A DNA stretch of 40,467 nt from Rhodospirillales bacterium (GTDB taxonomy: Bacteria > Pseudomonadota > Alphaproteobacteria > BOG-932 > Roseiterribacteraceae), in assembly GCA_003165335.1 (NCBI GenBank), contig PLTD01000021.1:1-40467 (forward strand), given 5' to 3'. Positions 1 through 7,755 of this stretch are shown piece after piece. The notes beneath the pieces were generated by a model. The model saw only the letters and a program-made list of their open reading frames with translations, did no database searches and was not told the DNA's origin. Position 1 is the stretch's first letter, and each line of letters begins with the position of its first letter. Position numbers and translations under genes: made by a program.

Positions 1-32
1 CCGTTTATGGACGGAAACTAGCTAGTGATCGC

Positions 33-3000
33 TTACCGGAAATCCCGTGACTTCGGCACCACGCCGCCGCCGCGTCCGCTAACAGGCCGGTTGGAGCCGC
101 CCGTTTTGGCTTCGTCAGCGCGGGACAGCATGTCGGCATAGGGGCGGGCGGGGTCGCCGAGCGCGTGCAGATGGGCCGACATGTCGGTCATGTCCTTGGC
201 GATCACATGGATCACATGGCCGCTTTCGTCGCGCTGAACCAGGCCGGTGACGCAGAGCAGCTGGCTGCCCAGCACCTCGCGGCGGAACTGCTGAAACATC
301 GCGGGCCAGACGACGATATTGGCGACGCCGGTTTCATCCTCCAGCGTCATGAAGATCACGCCGCTGGCGGTGCCCGGCTGCTGGCGGATCAGGACGATGC
401 CCGCCACCCGCGCCTTGGCGCCGTCGCGCATCTGCCCCAGCCGCGCGCTGGGCACGATGCCCTGGGTCCCCAGCATATCGCGCAGCAAGGCCACCGGATG
501 GCATTTGAGCGACAGGCGCAGATGCCGGTAATCCTCCGTCACCTCCTGCCCCAGCGACATGGCGGGGAGCGTCACGGCGGGTTCCGCGGCCTGCGCCCTG
601 TCGGCGGCGGCGAAGAGCGGCAGCGGCCGCACACCCAGCCCCTTGGCCGCCCACAAGGCGCCCCGCCTATTCAGCGCGACCGACCGCCAGGCATCGCCTT
701 TGGCCAAGGTTTCCAGCGCCCGCGCACCCAAGCCCGCGCGCAGCCAGACTGAGCGTAGAGTCGCGAAATCTCCTTGTTTGCGGGCGGCGACCAGGGCCTT
801 GGCGTCTTCTTCCCTGAAGCCCTTGAGCTGGCGGAATCCGAGACGCAGAGCGAAGGTCTTTTCCGCAACTGTCTCCAGCGTGCAATCCCAGTCACTGTGC
901 ATCACATCGACCGGACGCACCTCGACGCCGTGTTCCTTGGCGTCGCGGACCAGTTGGGCGGGAGCGTAAAAGCCCAGGGGCTGGCTGTTCAGGATGGCGC
1001 AGGCGAACACGTCGGAGTAATGGCATTTGAGCCATGACGAGGCATAGACCAGCAAGGCAAAGCTGGCGGCGTGGCTTTCGGGGAAACCGTAATCGCCGAA
1101 GCCTTCGATCTGACGAAAGCAGCGCTCGGCAAAATCCCGCTCATACTCATTATTCACCATGCCTTCGATGAAGCGTTCCTTCAGCGTGCCGATGGTGCCG
1201 GTATGGCGGAAGGTGGCCATCGCGCGGCGAAGCCTGTCGGCCTCACCCGGGGTGAATTTGGCGGCCACGATGGCGATTTCCATCGCCTGTTCCTGGAACA
1301 AAGGCACGCCGCAGGTGCGCGCCAGAACCTCGCGCAATTCCTCCTTGGGATAGATGGGTTTTTCCTTTCCCGATCGCCGCGCCAGATAGGGGTGCACCAT
1401 ATCGCCCTGGATCGGGCCGGGCCGCACGATGGCGACCTCGATCACCAGGTCGTAAAATTCGCGGGGACGGAGTCTCGGCAGCATTGTCATCTGCGCCCGG
1501 CTTTCCACCTGGAAGACGCCGACCGAATCCGCCCGGCACAGCATGTCATAAACCGCCGGATCCTCATCCATATCGTAGAGATGCCGTTCAACCCCGTAAT
1601 GGGTTTTCAGCAGCTCGAAACCCTTGCGCAGGCAGGTCAGCATGCCCAGCGCCAGAACGTCGATCTTCAGCATTTTCAGCGTATCGAGATCGTCCTTGTC
1701 CCACTCGATCACCGTGCGCTTGTCCATCGCCGCATTCTCGATCGGCACCACCTCAGACAGCTTGCCGCGGGTAATGACGAAACCGCCGGTATGCTGCGAC
1801 AGGTGGCGGGGGAAACCCATCAGCTGCCGCGCCAATATCAGGGCGTGGCGCAGATTGGGTTCGCCCGGGTCGAGCCCGGCCTCGCGGATATAATCCTCGT
1901 TGATCCCTTCCCGCCCCCAGCCCCATAGAGTCTTGGACAGGATGCCGATGACGTCGGCGGACAGGCCCAGCGCCTTGCCGACATCGCGGATCGCGCTCTT
2001 GGGCCGATAGGTAACCAGCGTGGCGACGATGCCGGCGCGCTCGCGGCCGTATTTGTTGAAGATATACTGCATCACCTCCTCGCGCCGCTCATGCTCGAAA
2101 TCGACGTCGATGTCGGGCGGCTCGCGGCGTTCCTCGGACAGGAAGCGTTCGAACAGCAGCGCAGTCGTGTCGGGATTGACCGCAGTGATGCCCAGCACAT
2201 AGCAGACGGCGGAATTGGCGGCCGATCCGCGCCCCTGACACAGAATGTCCCTGCCCCGCGCGAAATTCACGATATCGTGGACGGTCAGGAAATAGCGCGC
2301 GTAATCCAGCTTTTCGATCAGCGCCAATTCCTTTTCCAGCAGGGCCTCAACCTTGGGCGGAGCGCCACTGGGATAGCGGTCGGGCGTGTGCAGCCGGACC
2401 AGCCGGGCAAGCTCCTCCTGCGGCGTACGGCCTTCCGGCACCGGTTCTGCGGGATATTCGTATTTGAGCTCGTCCAGCGAAAATCTGCATTCCTCCAATA
2501 TTTCCAGCGTCCGGGCGACGGCGTCGGGCCGGCGGCGGTACAGGCGGGCCATTTCCTGCGGTGATTTCAGATGGCGCTCGGCATTGGCGTTCAGCCGGAA
2601 CCCGGCCTCGGCGATCGTGCAGCCCTCGCGGATGCAGGTCAGCACATCCTGTAAGGGACGGCGCGCGGCGACATGGGCATGGACATCGTTGGTGGCGACC
2701 AGCGGCACGCCCGCCGCCTCAGCCAAGCCACCCAGCAGGGCCAAGCGCTTGGCGTCGTCGCCGCGATAGAGATGATGAGCGGCCAGATGAAGCGATGTTC
2801 CGAACCGCCGTTTCAGCATCTTCAGATGTTCGGCGAAAGGCGCGTCCGGCTGCTCGACCGGCAGCGCCACCAAACGCTGCCCGTCGCCATAGGCGAACAG
2901 ATCGTCCAGCGTCAGGCTGCAGCTGCCTTTTTCCGACCGCATCTTGCCGTCGGTCAGCATCTGCGACAGCCGACCATAGGCGGCGCGATTCTCAGGAAAG

Positions 3001-3251
3001 CACAGCAGACTGGGCGCATCGGTGAAATCGAGCCGCGCCCCGATGACGAGACGCAAGCCCACCTCCTTCGCCGCCTGATGAGCGCGCACGACACCGGCCA
3101 GCGTATTGCGGTCGGCGATGGCAATCCCCGACAATCCGAGTTCGGCCGCCCTTTCCACCAGATCCTTCGGGCTCGATGCGCCGCGCAGGAAGCTGAAATG
3201 GCTGGTGACCTGCAATTCGGCATAGTTTGCATGTGACGTGGGAGCCGTCAT
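33..3251 (-). CDS. dnaE2: Error-prone DNA polymerase DnaE2 (ImuC)
   Basis: This is a C-family DNA polymerase of 1072 residues, the catalytic subunit of the damage-inducible ImuA-ImuB-DnaE2 translesion mutasome. It starts with an N-terminal PHP domain (TSHFSFLRGASSP near residue 17). The polymerase core carries QGRGSAANSAVCYVLG and the catalytic acidic motif PDIDVDFEH. A C-terminal OB-fold (GVIFMTLEDETGVANIVVWP) follows. Length and motif order match DnaE2 rather than replicative DnaE1, which is longer. An in-frame upstream extension exists, but the ATG at 3251 is preferred because it overlaps the imuB stop as ATGA, indicating translational coupling. It is the last gene of the cassette and should be under LexA control through the box upstream of imuA. 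The stop lies at 33; bases 1-32 hold nothing recognisable. Confidence 0.95.
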   Translation of the reverse strand: MTAPTSHANYAELQVTSHFSFLRGASSPKDLVERAAELGLSGIAIADRNTLAGVVRAHQAAKEVGLRLVIGARLDFTDAPSLLCFPENRAAYGRLSQMLTDGKMRSEKGSCSLTLDDLFAYGDGQRLVALPVEQPDAPFAEHLKMLKRRFGTSLHLAAHHLYRGDDAKRLALLGGLAEAAGVPLVATNDVHAHVAARRPLQDVLTCIREGCTIAEAGFRLNANAERHLKSPQEMARLYRRRPDAVARTLEILEECRFSLDELKYEYPAEPVPEGRTPQEELARLVRLHTPDRYPSGAPPKVEALLEKELALIEKLDYARYFLTVHDIVNFARGRDILCQGRGSAANSAVCYVLGITAVNPDTTALLFERFLSEERREPPDIDVDFEHERREEVMQYIFNKYGRERAGIVATLVTYRPKSAIRDVGKALGLSADVIGILSKTLWGWGREGINEDYIREAGLDPGEPNLRHALILARQLMGFPRHLSQHTGGFVITRGKLSEVVPIENAAMDKRTVIEWDKDDLDTLKMLKIDVLALGMLTCLRKGFELLKTHYGVERHLYDMDEDPAVYDMLCRADSVGVFQVESRAQMTMLPRLRPREFYDLVIEVAIVRPGPIQGDMVHPYLARRSGKEKPIYPKEELREVLARTCGVPLFQEQAMEIAIVAAKFTPGEADRLRRAMATFRHTGTIGTLKERFIEGMVNNEYERDFAERCFRQIEGFGDYGFPESHAASFALLVYASSWLKCHYSDVFACAILNSQPLGFYAPAQLVRDAKEHGVEVRPVDVMHSDWDCTLETVAEKTFALRLGFRQLKGFREEDAKALVAARKQGDFATLRSVWLRAGLGARALETLAKGDAWRSVALNRRGALWAAKGLGVRPLPLFAAADRAQAAEPAVTLPAMSLGQEVTEDYRHLRLSLKCHPVALLRDMLGTQGIVPSARLGQMRDGAKARVAGIVLIRQQPGTASGVIFMTLEDETGVANIVVWPAMFQQFRREVLGSQLLCVTGLVQRDESGHVIHVIAKDMTDMSAHLHALGDPARPYADMLSRADEAKTGGSNRPVSGRGGGVVPKSRDFR

Positions 3252-4795
3252 GGAAAGAACCCATGCAGGAACCAGCGTGGCGGCTCGACCGCGCCGTAGA
3301 GGCCTTCGCGGTAAAGCCAGAAGCGCCGACCGGCGGCATCCTCGACCCGATAATAGTCTCGCGCCCTGCCCTGCTGCCCCGGCAGCCACCATTCCGGGCC
3401 GATCCGCTCAGGCCCGTCGGCAAAGGCGACCCGGTGAAGATTACGCCGCCAGCGGAACGTCAAGGGTGGATCGTCCGGCACCGGCGCAATCGCCTCGATC
3501 GGCTCAGGAATGGGAAGCAGGCTAAGCGGGCGGGCTGATCGCCCCTGTTTATAAAACGCCTCCGCCATTGAGAGGGATGCGCTTTTACGGTGCTTACGGG
3601 GAGAAGAATCCTCTACCGAAGCAGGCTTCTGCCGCTCCGCCCGTTCCGGCATATGGCTTTCGATCGGAATCAATTGGACGACCCGGTGTGAGCCCAAGCG
3701 GTTTTGCAGGCGGTCGATCAGGGCGGCGAGCGCGGCGGGATCGGCTTGGCCGGCGGAGGAGAAGGCGCTTTGCCGGGACAGCAGCGGTTCGGTTTCGCTC
3801 GCCCGCAGCACCATCGCCTCGATGCCGAAGCCGGGCGCAACCGTTCCCAGACGTTCGGCGAAGAGGCGCAGAATATGATCGGGGCTGTGGGTCGGGCTGC
3901 TGGTGCCGATAGCGATATGCTGGACCCCGCCGTCGACGCGGTAGAAGCCCAATTCCAGACGCCGCGCGCCCTGCCCCTTGAGGGACATCCCGGCGCATAG
4001 ATGGCCGACCAGCCGGTGCGCCGCCGCGTCGATATCTTCCCACCGGCCGATCGCCTCGGGGAAGATCATACGGCTGATCAAGGGTTCGGCCACAGGCCGG
4101 GGCGTGATCGGCTCTGCCAGCCGGCCGAACAGCCTGTCCAGACGCTCGAGCACCGCCTCACCCAGGCGCTGGCTGAGTGGGCCACGCGGCAAGGCAGCGA
4201 CTGCGCCCACGCTGGCTAGACCCAGCACCGCAAGCGTATCGAGACTGGCGACGTCGAGGCGCAAGGCAGCGACCGGCAGAGACAGCAGAAGGTCAGTTTG
4301 CCCGGTTTCCAGAACCGGCGGCCGGTTCCTGCCCCTATAGCGTGCCCATCCCCAGGCGGCGGCCGGCGTATCGGCGACCGCCCCCCGCGCCGCGAAGCCG
4401 AACCCCCGCAAACGCCGTTCCATATCCCTCAGCATTGCAGCCTCGCCGCCGAACAGATGGGCGCAGCCGGTGATGTCGAGACGGATGCCATCCGCCCCAT
4501 CCACCGCGCACCAGGGACCATAGCGGGTGCACCAATCGGCTAAGGCGGCCAGAGCTTTGGCGTCGTCCTGCGGCGCGGCATCGGCGACGTTGAGACCGGG
4601 GACAAGCGCCCGCGCATCTGCCAACGGCATACCGGCGGAAAGCCCCAACCGGGCTGCCGCGCCGTCCACGGCGGTCAGCCGGATACCGCCCTGCCCCGAG
4701 CCCGTGAGAACCAAAGGGCCGAGGCAGGCATCAACCTGTCGCCGCCAGCGGTCGGTCGGCCATCTGGGTAACCACAGACAAAGAAAGCGCCGCAT
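3248..4795 (-). CDS. imuB: ImuB, Y-family polymerase-like mutasome subunit
   Basis: This 515-residue protein belongs to the ImuB (DinB/UmuC-like) family. ImuB is an inactive Y-family polymerase homologue that bridges DnaE2 and the beta clamp during translesion synthesis. The start MRRFLCLWLPRWPTDR is typical, and the acidic residues that begin catalytic Y-family proteins (DMDAFF-type) are replaced by LPRWPTD, as expected for ImuB. A palm-like stretch with CAHLFGGE and an HhH-like region (LDTLAVLGLASVGAVAALP) are visible. The ATG at 4795 is chosen over an upstream extension because family members begin at this motif. It overlaps imuA by 65 bases and dnaE2 by 4, so the three genes form one operon. 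Confidence 0.93.
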   Translation of the reverse strand: MRRFLCLWLPRWPTDRWRRQVDACLGPLVLTGSGQGGIRLTAVDGAAARLGLSAGMPLADARALVPGLNVADAAPQDDAKALAALADWCTRYGPWCAVDGADGIRLDITGCAHLFGGEAAMLRDMERRLRGFGFAARGAVADTPAAAWGWARYRGRNRPPVLETGQTDLLLSLPVAALRLDVASLDTLAVLGLASVGAVAALPRGPLSQRLGEAVLERLDRLFGRLAEPITPRPVAEPLISRMIFPEAIGRWEDIDAAAHRLVGHLCAGMSLKGQGARRLELGFYRVDGGVQHIAIGTSSPTHSPDHILRLFAERLGTVAPGFGIEAMVLRASETEPLLSRQSAFSSAGQADPAALAALIDRLQNRLGSHRVVQLIPIESHMPERAERQKPASVEDSSPRKHRKSASLSMAEAFYKQGRSARPLSLLPIPEPIEAIAPVPDDPPLTFRWRRNLHRVAFADGPERIGPEWWLPGQQGRARDYYRVEDAAGRRFWLYREGLYGAVEPPRWFLHGFFP

Positions 4796-5468
4796 CGTCC
4801 CACTCCACCATCCAGTCTTGCGGCCGGCCGCCGCCTCGGCAGCGCCACAGTTCGAGTTTCCAGCAGGGCCGCCCCGGCCCGCCCGCCTCAGGCAGGCTGG
4901 GTATGGAGGCGACAAACCAGCGGGTGAGTGCCGATGACGGAACAATCTGCCTGCCCGATTGCAGCAGTAAGATCAGCCCATCCCCCGCCTCGGCCGCCAG
5001 TTGCAACCGGCGGCCGGCGGTGAGGTCGGGCGTCACCCCCTCGGCGACCACGGCGGCCAGACCCTTGGTCCGTGCGCCCTCCTCCATCGCCCACAGTAGA
5101 TCGGCGGGTTTTGCCGCCTCAACCATGATCAACCGGGCGGGCTCAATCCCCAGTTCGGCGATCCCGGGGCCATAGGGGTCGCCCGCATCGAGCGCGACCC
5201 GGCGCGGCCGGCACCACAAGATCGGCCCGCGTGATGGACGACGGCCGATCAGGGCGGCGACGAAACCGGCCCCGGCGGCGTCTGCGGCGGACATGGCAAT
5301 TTCATGCAGGCCGCGCGGCAACCCGCCCCAGGGCAGGGCAGCATCGATCTCAACCGCGCCCGTGCCCGAGCATGGCCGGGTTTCGACCTCTGTCGTGAGG
5401 CCGCCGCGGATCAAGGCTGCGGCTCGAGCAATGCGCTCAGCCGGTAGAGAATTAATGTGCGATTGCAT
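4731..5468 (-). CDS. imuA: ImuA, RecA-like mutasome accessory protein
   Basis: This 245-residue RecA/SulA-like protein is the first gene of the imuA-imuB-dnaE2 cassette. ImuA works with ImuB and DnaE2 in SOS mutagenesis. The family pattern is visible: an N-terminal LPAERIARAAALIRGG, a GLPRGLHEIA segment, and PILWCRPRRVALDAGDPYGPG followed by AELGIEPARLIMVEA. The ATG at 5468 has no Shine-Dalgarno sequence, and a LexA box ends only 9-10 bases before it, so the mRNA leader must be very short or absent. No alternative in-frame start lies nearby. The neighbours support the assignment strongly. Confidence 0.92.
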   Translation of the reverse strand: MQSHINSLPAERIARAAALIRGGLTTEVETRPCSGTGAVEIDAALPWGGLPRGLHEIAMSAADAAGAGFVAALIGRRPSRGPILWCRPRRVALDAGDPYGPGIAELGIEPARLIMVEAAKPADLLWAMEEGARTKGLAAVVAEGVTPDLTAGRRLQLAAEAGDGLILLLQSGRQIVPSSALTRWFVASIPSLPEAGGPGRPCWKLELWRCRGGGRPQDWMVEWDDAALSLSVVTQMADRPLAATG

Positions 5469-5477
5469 GGCATCTAT

Positions 5478-5492
5478 GTTCGGTATTTGTTC
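5478..5492 (-). promoter_or_regulatory. LexA (SOS) box of imuA-imuB-dnaE2
   Basis: GTTC-GGTATTT-GTTC is an exact match to the alphaproteobacterial LexA operator GTTC-N7-GTTC. It lies 10 bases upstream of the imuA start codon. LexA bound here would cover the transcription start region and repress the operon until DNA damage. Confidence 0.85.
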
Positions 5493-5495
5493 TTA

Positions 5496-5524
5496 TTGAT
5501 TCCCGAACATGAACAGAGAGTCAA
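5496..5524 (-). promoter_or_regulatory. Candidate sigma70 promoter of imuA
   Basis: On the minus strand a TTGACT -35 element (5524-5519) is followed after 17 bases by a poor -10 (AATCAA, 5501-5496). The predicted transcription start falls inside the LexA box, which would explain repression. The -35 is convincing and the -10 is weak. Confidence 0.4.
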
Positions 5525-5810
5525 CAGGTGGAGTCGAATCAGCCTTGATCTATCCGCTCTTAAATTCGGCGGCTAAACGGCCGACACCGATTTCATCCCT
5601 ATGCAATAAAAGCGGGACAGGCTTCTGCATCCTGGGCAACAGAGTAACAAAAGATCACCAAAAGCCTTCCCAGGGTTTGAAAAAAGAAGAACGGGAATGA
5701 TTCGTGATAATTTTTTGCAATGCACCTAACTTATAGATGATAAGGGCATTTTTCTTTGGATTTCTGCGGTTCTTCGCCTTGTCAATCATTCGCAGTTGCG
5801 ATAGCCTGAC
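5525..5810. other. Intergenic stretch without a gene
   Basis: This stretch between the imu promoter and the sRNA is AT-richer than its surroundings. A short plus-strand ORF at 5509-5700 has neither a ribosome site nor family resemblance and is judged non-coding. A TTGTCA hexamer at 5779-5784 could be the -35 of the sRNA that follows. Confidence 0.5.
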
Positions 5811-5901
5811 TTCCGATATGGCATCTTCCCCGCCATATCCGACGCCTTTTGAGGCGTTTCCTCCCTAAACTCGGGCCGCCACTGAGCGGCCCGTTTTTTT
5901 T
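5811..5901 (+). ncRNA. suhB/MmgR-like small RNA (candidate)
   Basis: A segment of about 90 bases folds into three successive hairpins. The first pairs GATATGGC (5815-5822) with GCCATATC (5832-5839). The second pairs ACGCCT (5842-5847) with AGGCGT (5852-5857). The third is a GC-rich terminator stem followed by eight T. Between the second and third stems lies single-stranded TTCCTCCCT (5858-5866), which could pair with Shine-Dalgarno sequences. This architecture, and the CCTCCCTAAACTCGGGCC junction, resemble from memory the alphaproteobacterial suhB (MmgR, alpha-r8) trans-acting sRNA family. The 5' end is estimated from a possible promoter at 5779-5806. The fold is seen in the sequence; the family name is inference. 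Confidence 0.6.
5873..5901 (+). terminator. Rho-independent terminator of the sRNA
   Basis: GGGCCGC (5873-5879) pairs with GCGGCCC (5886-5892) around a six-base loop, followed by G and eight T. An outer repeat ACTCGGGC (5869-5876) / GCCCGAGT (5902-5909) could form a competing stem. Confidence 0.85.
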
Positions 5902-5939
5902 GCCCGAGTTCAGGGGCCGGACAGGGAACCGGCCATCTT

Positions 5940-6587
5940 TCAGGCGTCTCCATTTCTCCAGTCGCTTAAACCTTCGCGCTCGTTGAGCGCAATAAACGAC
6001 GGTAAGGCGCGAAGCCGTTCGATATAGGGCCCAAGATGAGGCCAGGTCGTTGCCGGCCGGGGCATGTTACGAGACCATCGCATCAGCATGACAGCCAAAA
6101 GATCGGCAGTGGTCAGGTGCGTTCCGACGAGATAACGGCGACTATCGGACAGCCGATTATCCAGCCGATCCCAGGCGCCTTCGATCCGCCGCCGGGCCAA
6201 GGCCCGAACCGCGTCGGCGCCGGATGGATCGCCATCGCTGTCGGCATAGAACCAATCGCGCATGGCGGGCAGCAACGTATTGGCCAGAAAAACCATCTTC
6301 TCCAGCCAATCCGCGCGATCCGGTGCACCCGGTGCGGGGGCCAGACCGGCCTCAGGGTGACGCTCCGTCAAAAGCATCAGAAGAGCGGCGGATTCACTAT
6401 GCGGAACGCCGTCGATCACCAGCGTGGGAACCCTGCCGGCGGGGTTCAGGCGCAGATAGTCCGGGGTGTGCTGCATTCCGGCCTCGAAATCGACGAGGCG
6501 GGTCTCGAACGGGACACCCAACTCGATCAGCATCCAATGCACGCACATGCTGGCCGTGCCAGGTGAATAATAAAGGATATAGTTCAT
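5940..6587 (-). CDS. Glutathione S-transferase family protein
   Basis: This 215-residue protein has the two-domain GST architecture. Residues 1-80 form a thioredoxin-like glutathione-binding domain (YSPGTASMCVHW, RVPTLVIDG, then the SES motif that binds the glutamyl group). An all-helical C-terminal domain carries LVGTHLTTADLLAVMLMRW, the usual N-capping and hydrophobic-staple region. It is cytosolic and probably conjugates glutathione to electrophiles or reduces them; the substrate is unknown. It lies 30 bases downstream of the SDR gene at 6618-7322 on the same strand, so the two are probably co-transcribed. No clear ribosome site precedes the ATG. Confidence 0.88.
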   Translation of the reverse strand: MNYILYYSPGTASMCVHWMLIELGVPFETRLVDFEAGMQHTPDYLRLNPAGRVPTLVIDGVPHSESAALLMLLTERHPEAGLAPAPGAPDRADWLEKMVFLANTLLPAMRDWFYADSDGDPSGADAVRALARRRIEGAWDRLDNRLSDSRRYLVGTHLTTADLLAVMLMRWSRNMPRPATTWPHLGPYIERLRALPSFIALNEREGLSDWRNGDA

Positions 6588-6617
6588 CGAAGCCCATGTG
6601 GCCGGGTAGATGCTTTC

Positions 6618-7322
6618 TTAGCTCAACCCGACGACCGGCACCGACGCGCCATGAATGGCCCGGGCCTTGTCCGACGCCAGGAACAGGATCACATCGGCCA
6701 GCGCGGCGGGGGAAACCCAGCGGGCCGGGTCGGCATCCGGCATATCGGCACGATTGGCCGGGCTGTCGATGATGCTGGGCATGACGCAATTGACGTTGAT
6801 ACCCTTTTCCCGCAATTCCGCGCTGAGACTCTCGGTCAGGCGGTGGACGACGCTTTTGGAAGCCGAATAGGCGCCCATATTGCCCTTGCCGGTCACACCG
6901 CCCATCGCCCCGATATTGACGATCTTGCCGAAACCTGCGGCCAGCATGCCCGGTACGACGGCACGCACCACATTCAGGACAGAGCCGGCATTCAAATCCA
7001 TCAGACCGTTCCAGAATTCATCGGTCGTTTCATGAATGGCCGGCCCCATATTGAAGCCACCGGCGATGTTACAAACGATCTGGACCCCGCCGAATTTCGA
7101 TTTGGCCTTGCCGACTGCAGCCTCAATCGCCGCGCGGTCCGCCAGATCGACGACCAGAGGCAGCTTCGTATCGCTCTCGGCACCGAAAGCGGCCTCCAGG
7201 CCCTTGGCCGCGATATCGACCAGCACCAGCTTGGCGCCGGCGCCCGCGAAGGCTGCGGCAACCGCCCGCCCCAAGGTTCCGGCCGCCCCAGTAATCAAAA
7301 CAACCCGCCCTGCGATATCCAT
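6618..7322 (-). CDS. Short-chain dehydrogenase/reductase
   Basis: This classical SDR of 234 residues has a Rossmann glycine motif (TGAAGTLG, near residue 11), a CNIAGG variant of the NNAG motif and the catalytic YSASK. It would oxidise or reduce a carbonyl/alcohol with NAD(P)H in the cytosol. VLVDIA at the end of beta-strand 2 has an acidic residue, which favours NAD(H). It is shorter than most SDRs because the C-terminal substrate loop is reduced. It heads a two-gene operon with the GST. The substrate cannot be read from the sequence. Confidence 0.87.
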   Translation of the reverse strand: MDIAGRVVLITGAAGTLGRAVAAAFAGAGAKLVLVDIAAKGLEAAFGAESDTKLPLVVDLADRAAIEAAVGKAKSKFGGVQIVCNIAGGFNMGPAIHETTDEFWNGLMDLNAGSVLNVVRAVVPGMLAAGFGKIVNIGAMGGVTGKGNMGAYSASKSVVHRLTESLSAELREKGINVNCVMPSIIDSPANRADMPDADPARWVSPAALADVILFLASDKARAIHGASVPVVGLS

Positions 7323-7419
7323 CCTGAAACGCTCCGCTCAAAAATGATCGGGGGAACATGACGCCTGAGCAAGCTGTGGGCAAGCATGTGCTGCGGACAA
7401 GGACCAGACGGCCCGAACG

Positions 7420-7450
7420 AAAAAGCGCCCACTCCGATGGAGGGGCGCTT
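7420..7450 (-). terminator. Rho-independent terminator of the small gene at 7466-7690
   Basis: On the minus strand AAGCGCCC (7450-7443) pairs with GGGCGCTT (7430-7423) and is followed by a run of T (7424-7420). It lies just after the stop of the small gene. Confidence 0.8.
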
Positions 7451-7465
7451 GACCGCAGAAGGTCT

Positions 7466-7690
7466 CTAACGCTTGGGGCCGCCTCTCAGCGCCGGGTCTT
7501 CGCCGTGGCTGTGGCTTTTGCCGATTTCTTCGGCCCTTTTCAATTCCTCCGCCTCCGGTCCCTTCAGCGCGTCAGCCGCCTCACGGGCCTTTTTCTCGAC
7601 CTGGCCGGTCTTCTCGAAATCCTGAACGCCCTTGTTATAGGCGCGTGCCGCAGTACGGTTACCTTCGCCTTCGTTGGCTTGATTAGCCAT
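7466..7690 (-). CDS. Small hydrophilic conserved hypothetical protein
   Basis: This 74-residue highly charged protein has no membrane segment or signal peptide. It begins MANQANEGEGNRTAARAYN, continues with a Lys/Glu/Ala-rich helix (residues about 25-55) and ends in a His-containing tail (GKSHSHGEDP). The ATG at 7690 has a good ribosome site (AAGGAG) and is preferred over an ORF start 36 bases upstream. Similar small proteins are common in alphaproteobacteria and may be stress-linked, but no function is established here. It is a single-gene unit with its own terminator. Confidence 0.7.
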   Translation of the reverse strand: MANQANEGEGNRTAARAYNKGVQDFEKTGQVEKKAREAADALKGPEAEELKRAEEIGKSHSHGEDPALRGGPKR

Positions 7691-7755
7691 ATCGCTGCTC
7701 CTTGGAATGGACGTGAAAATGCTCATGCCTAACTAAGGAACGCCCGAGTCGGAAT

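Noticed and set aside
1071-1928. 285-residue ORF on the plus strand inside dnaE2
   Set aside because: It is antisense to a well-supported gene, has no ribosome site and no recognisable motif; a frequent shadow in GC-rich DNA.
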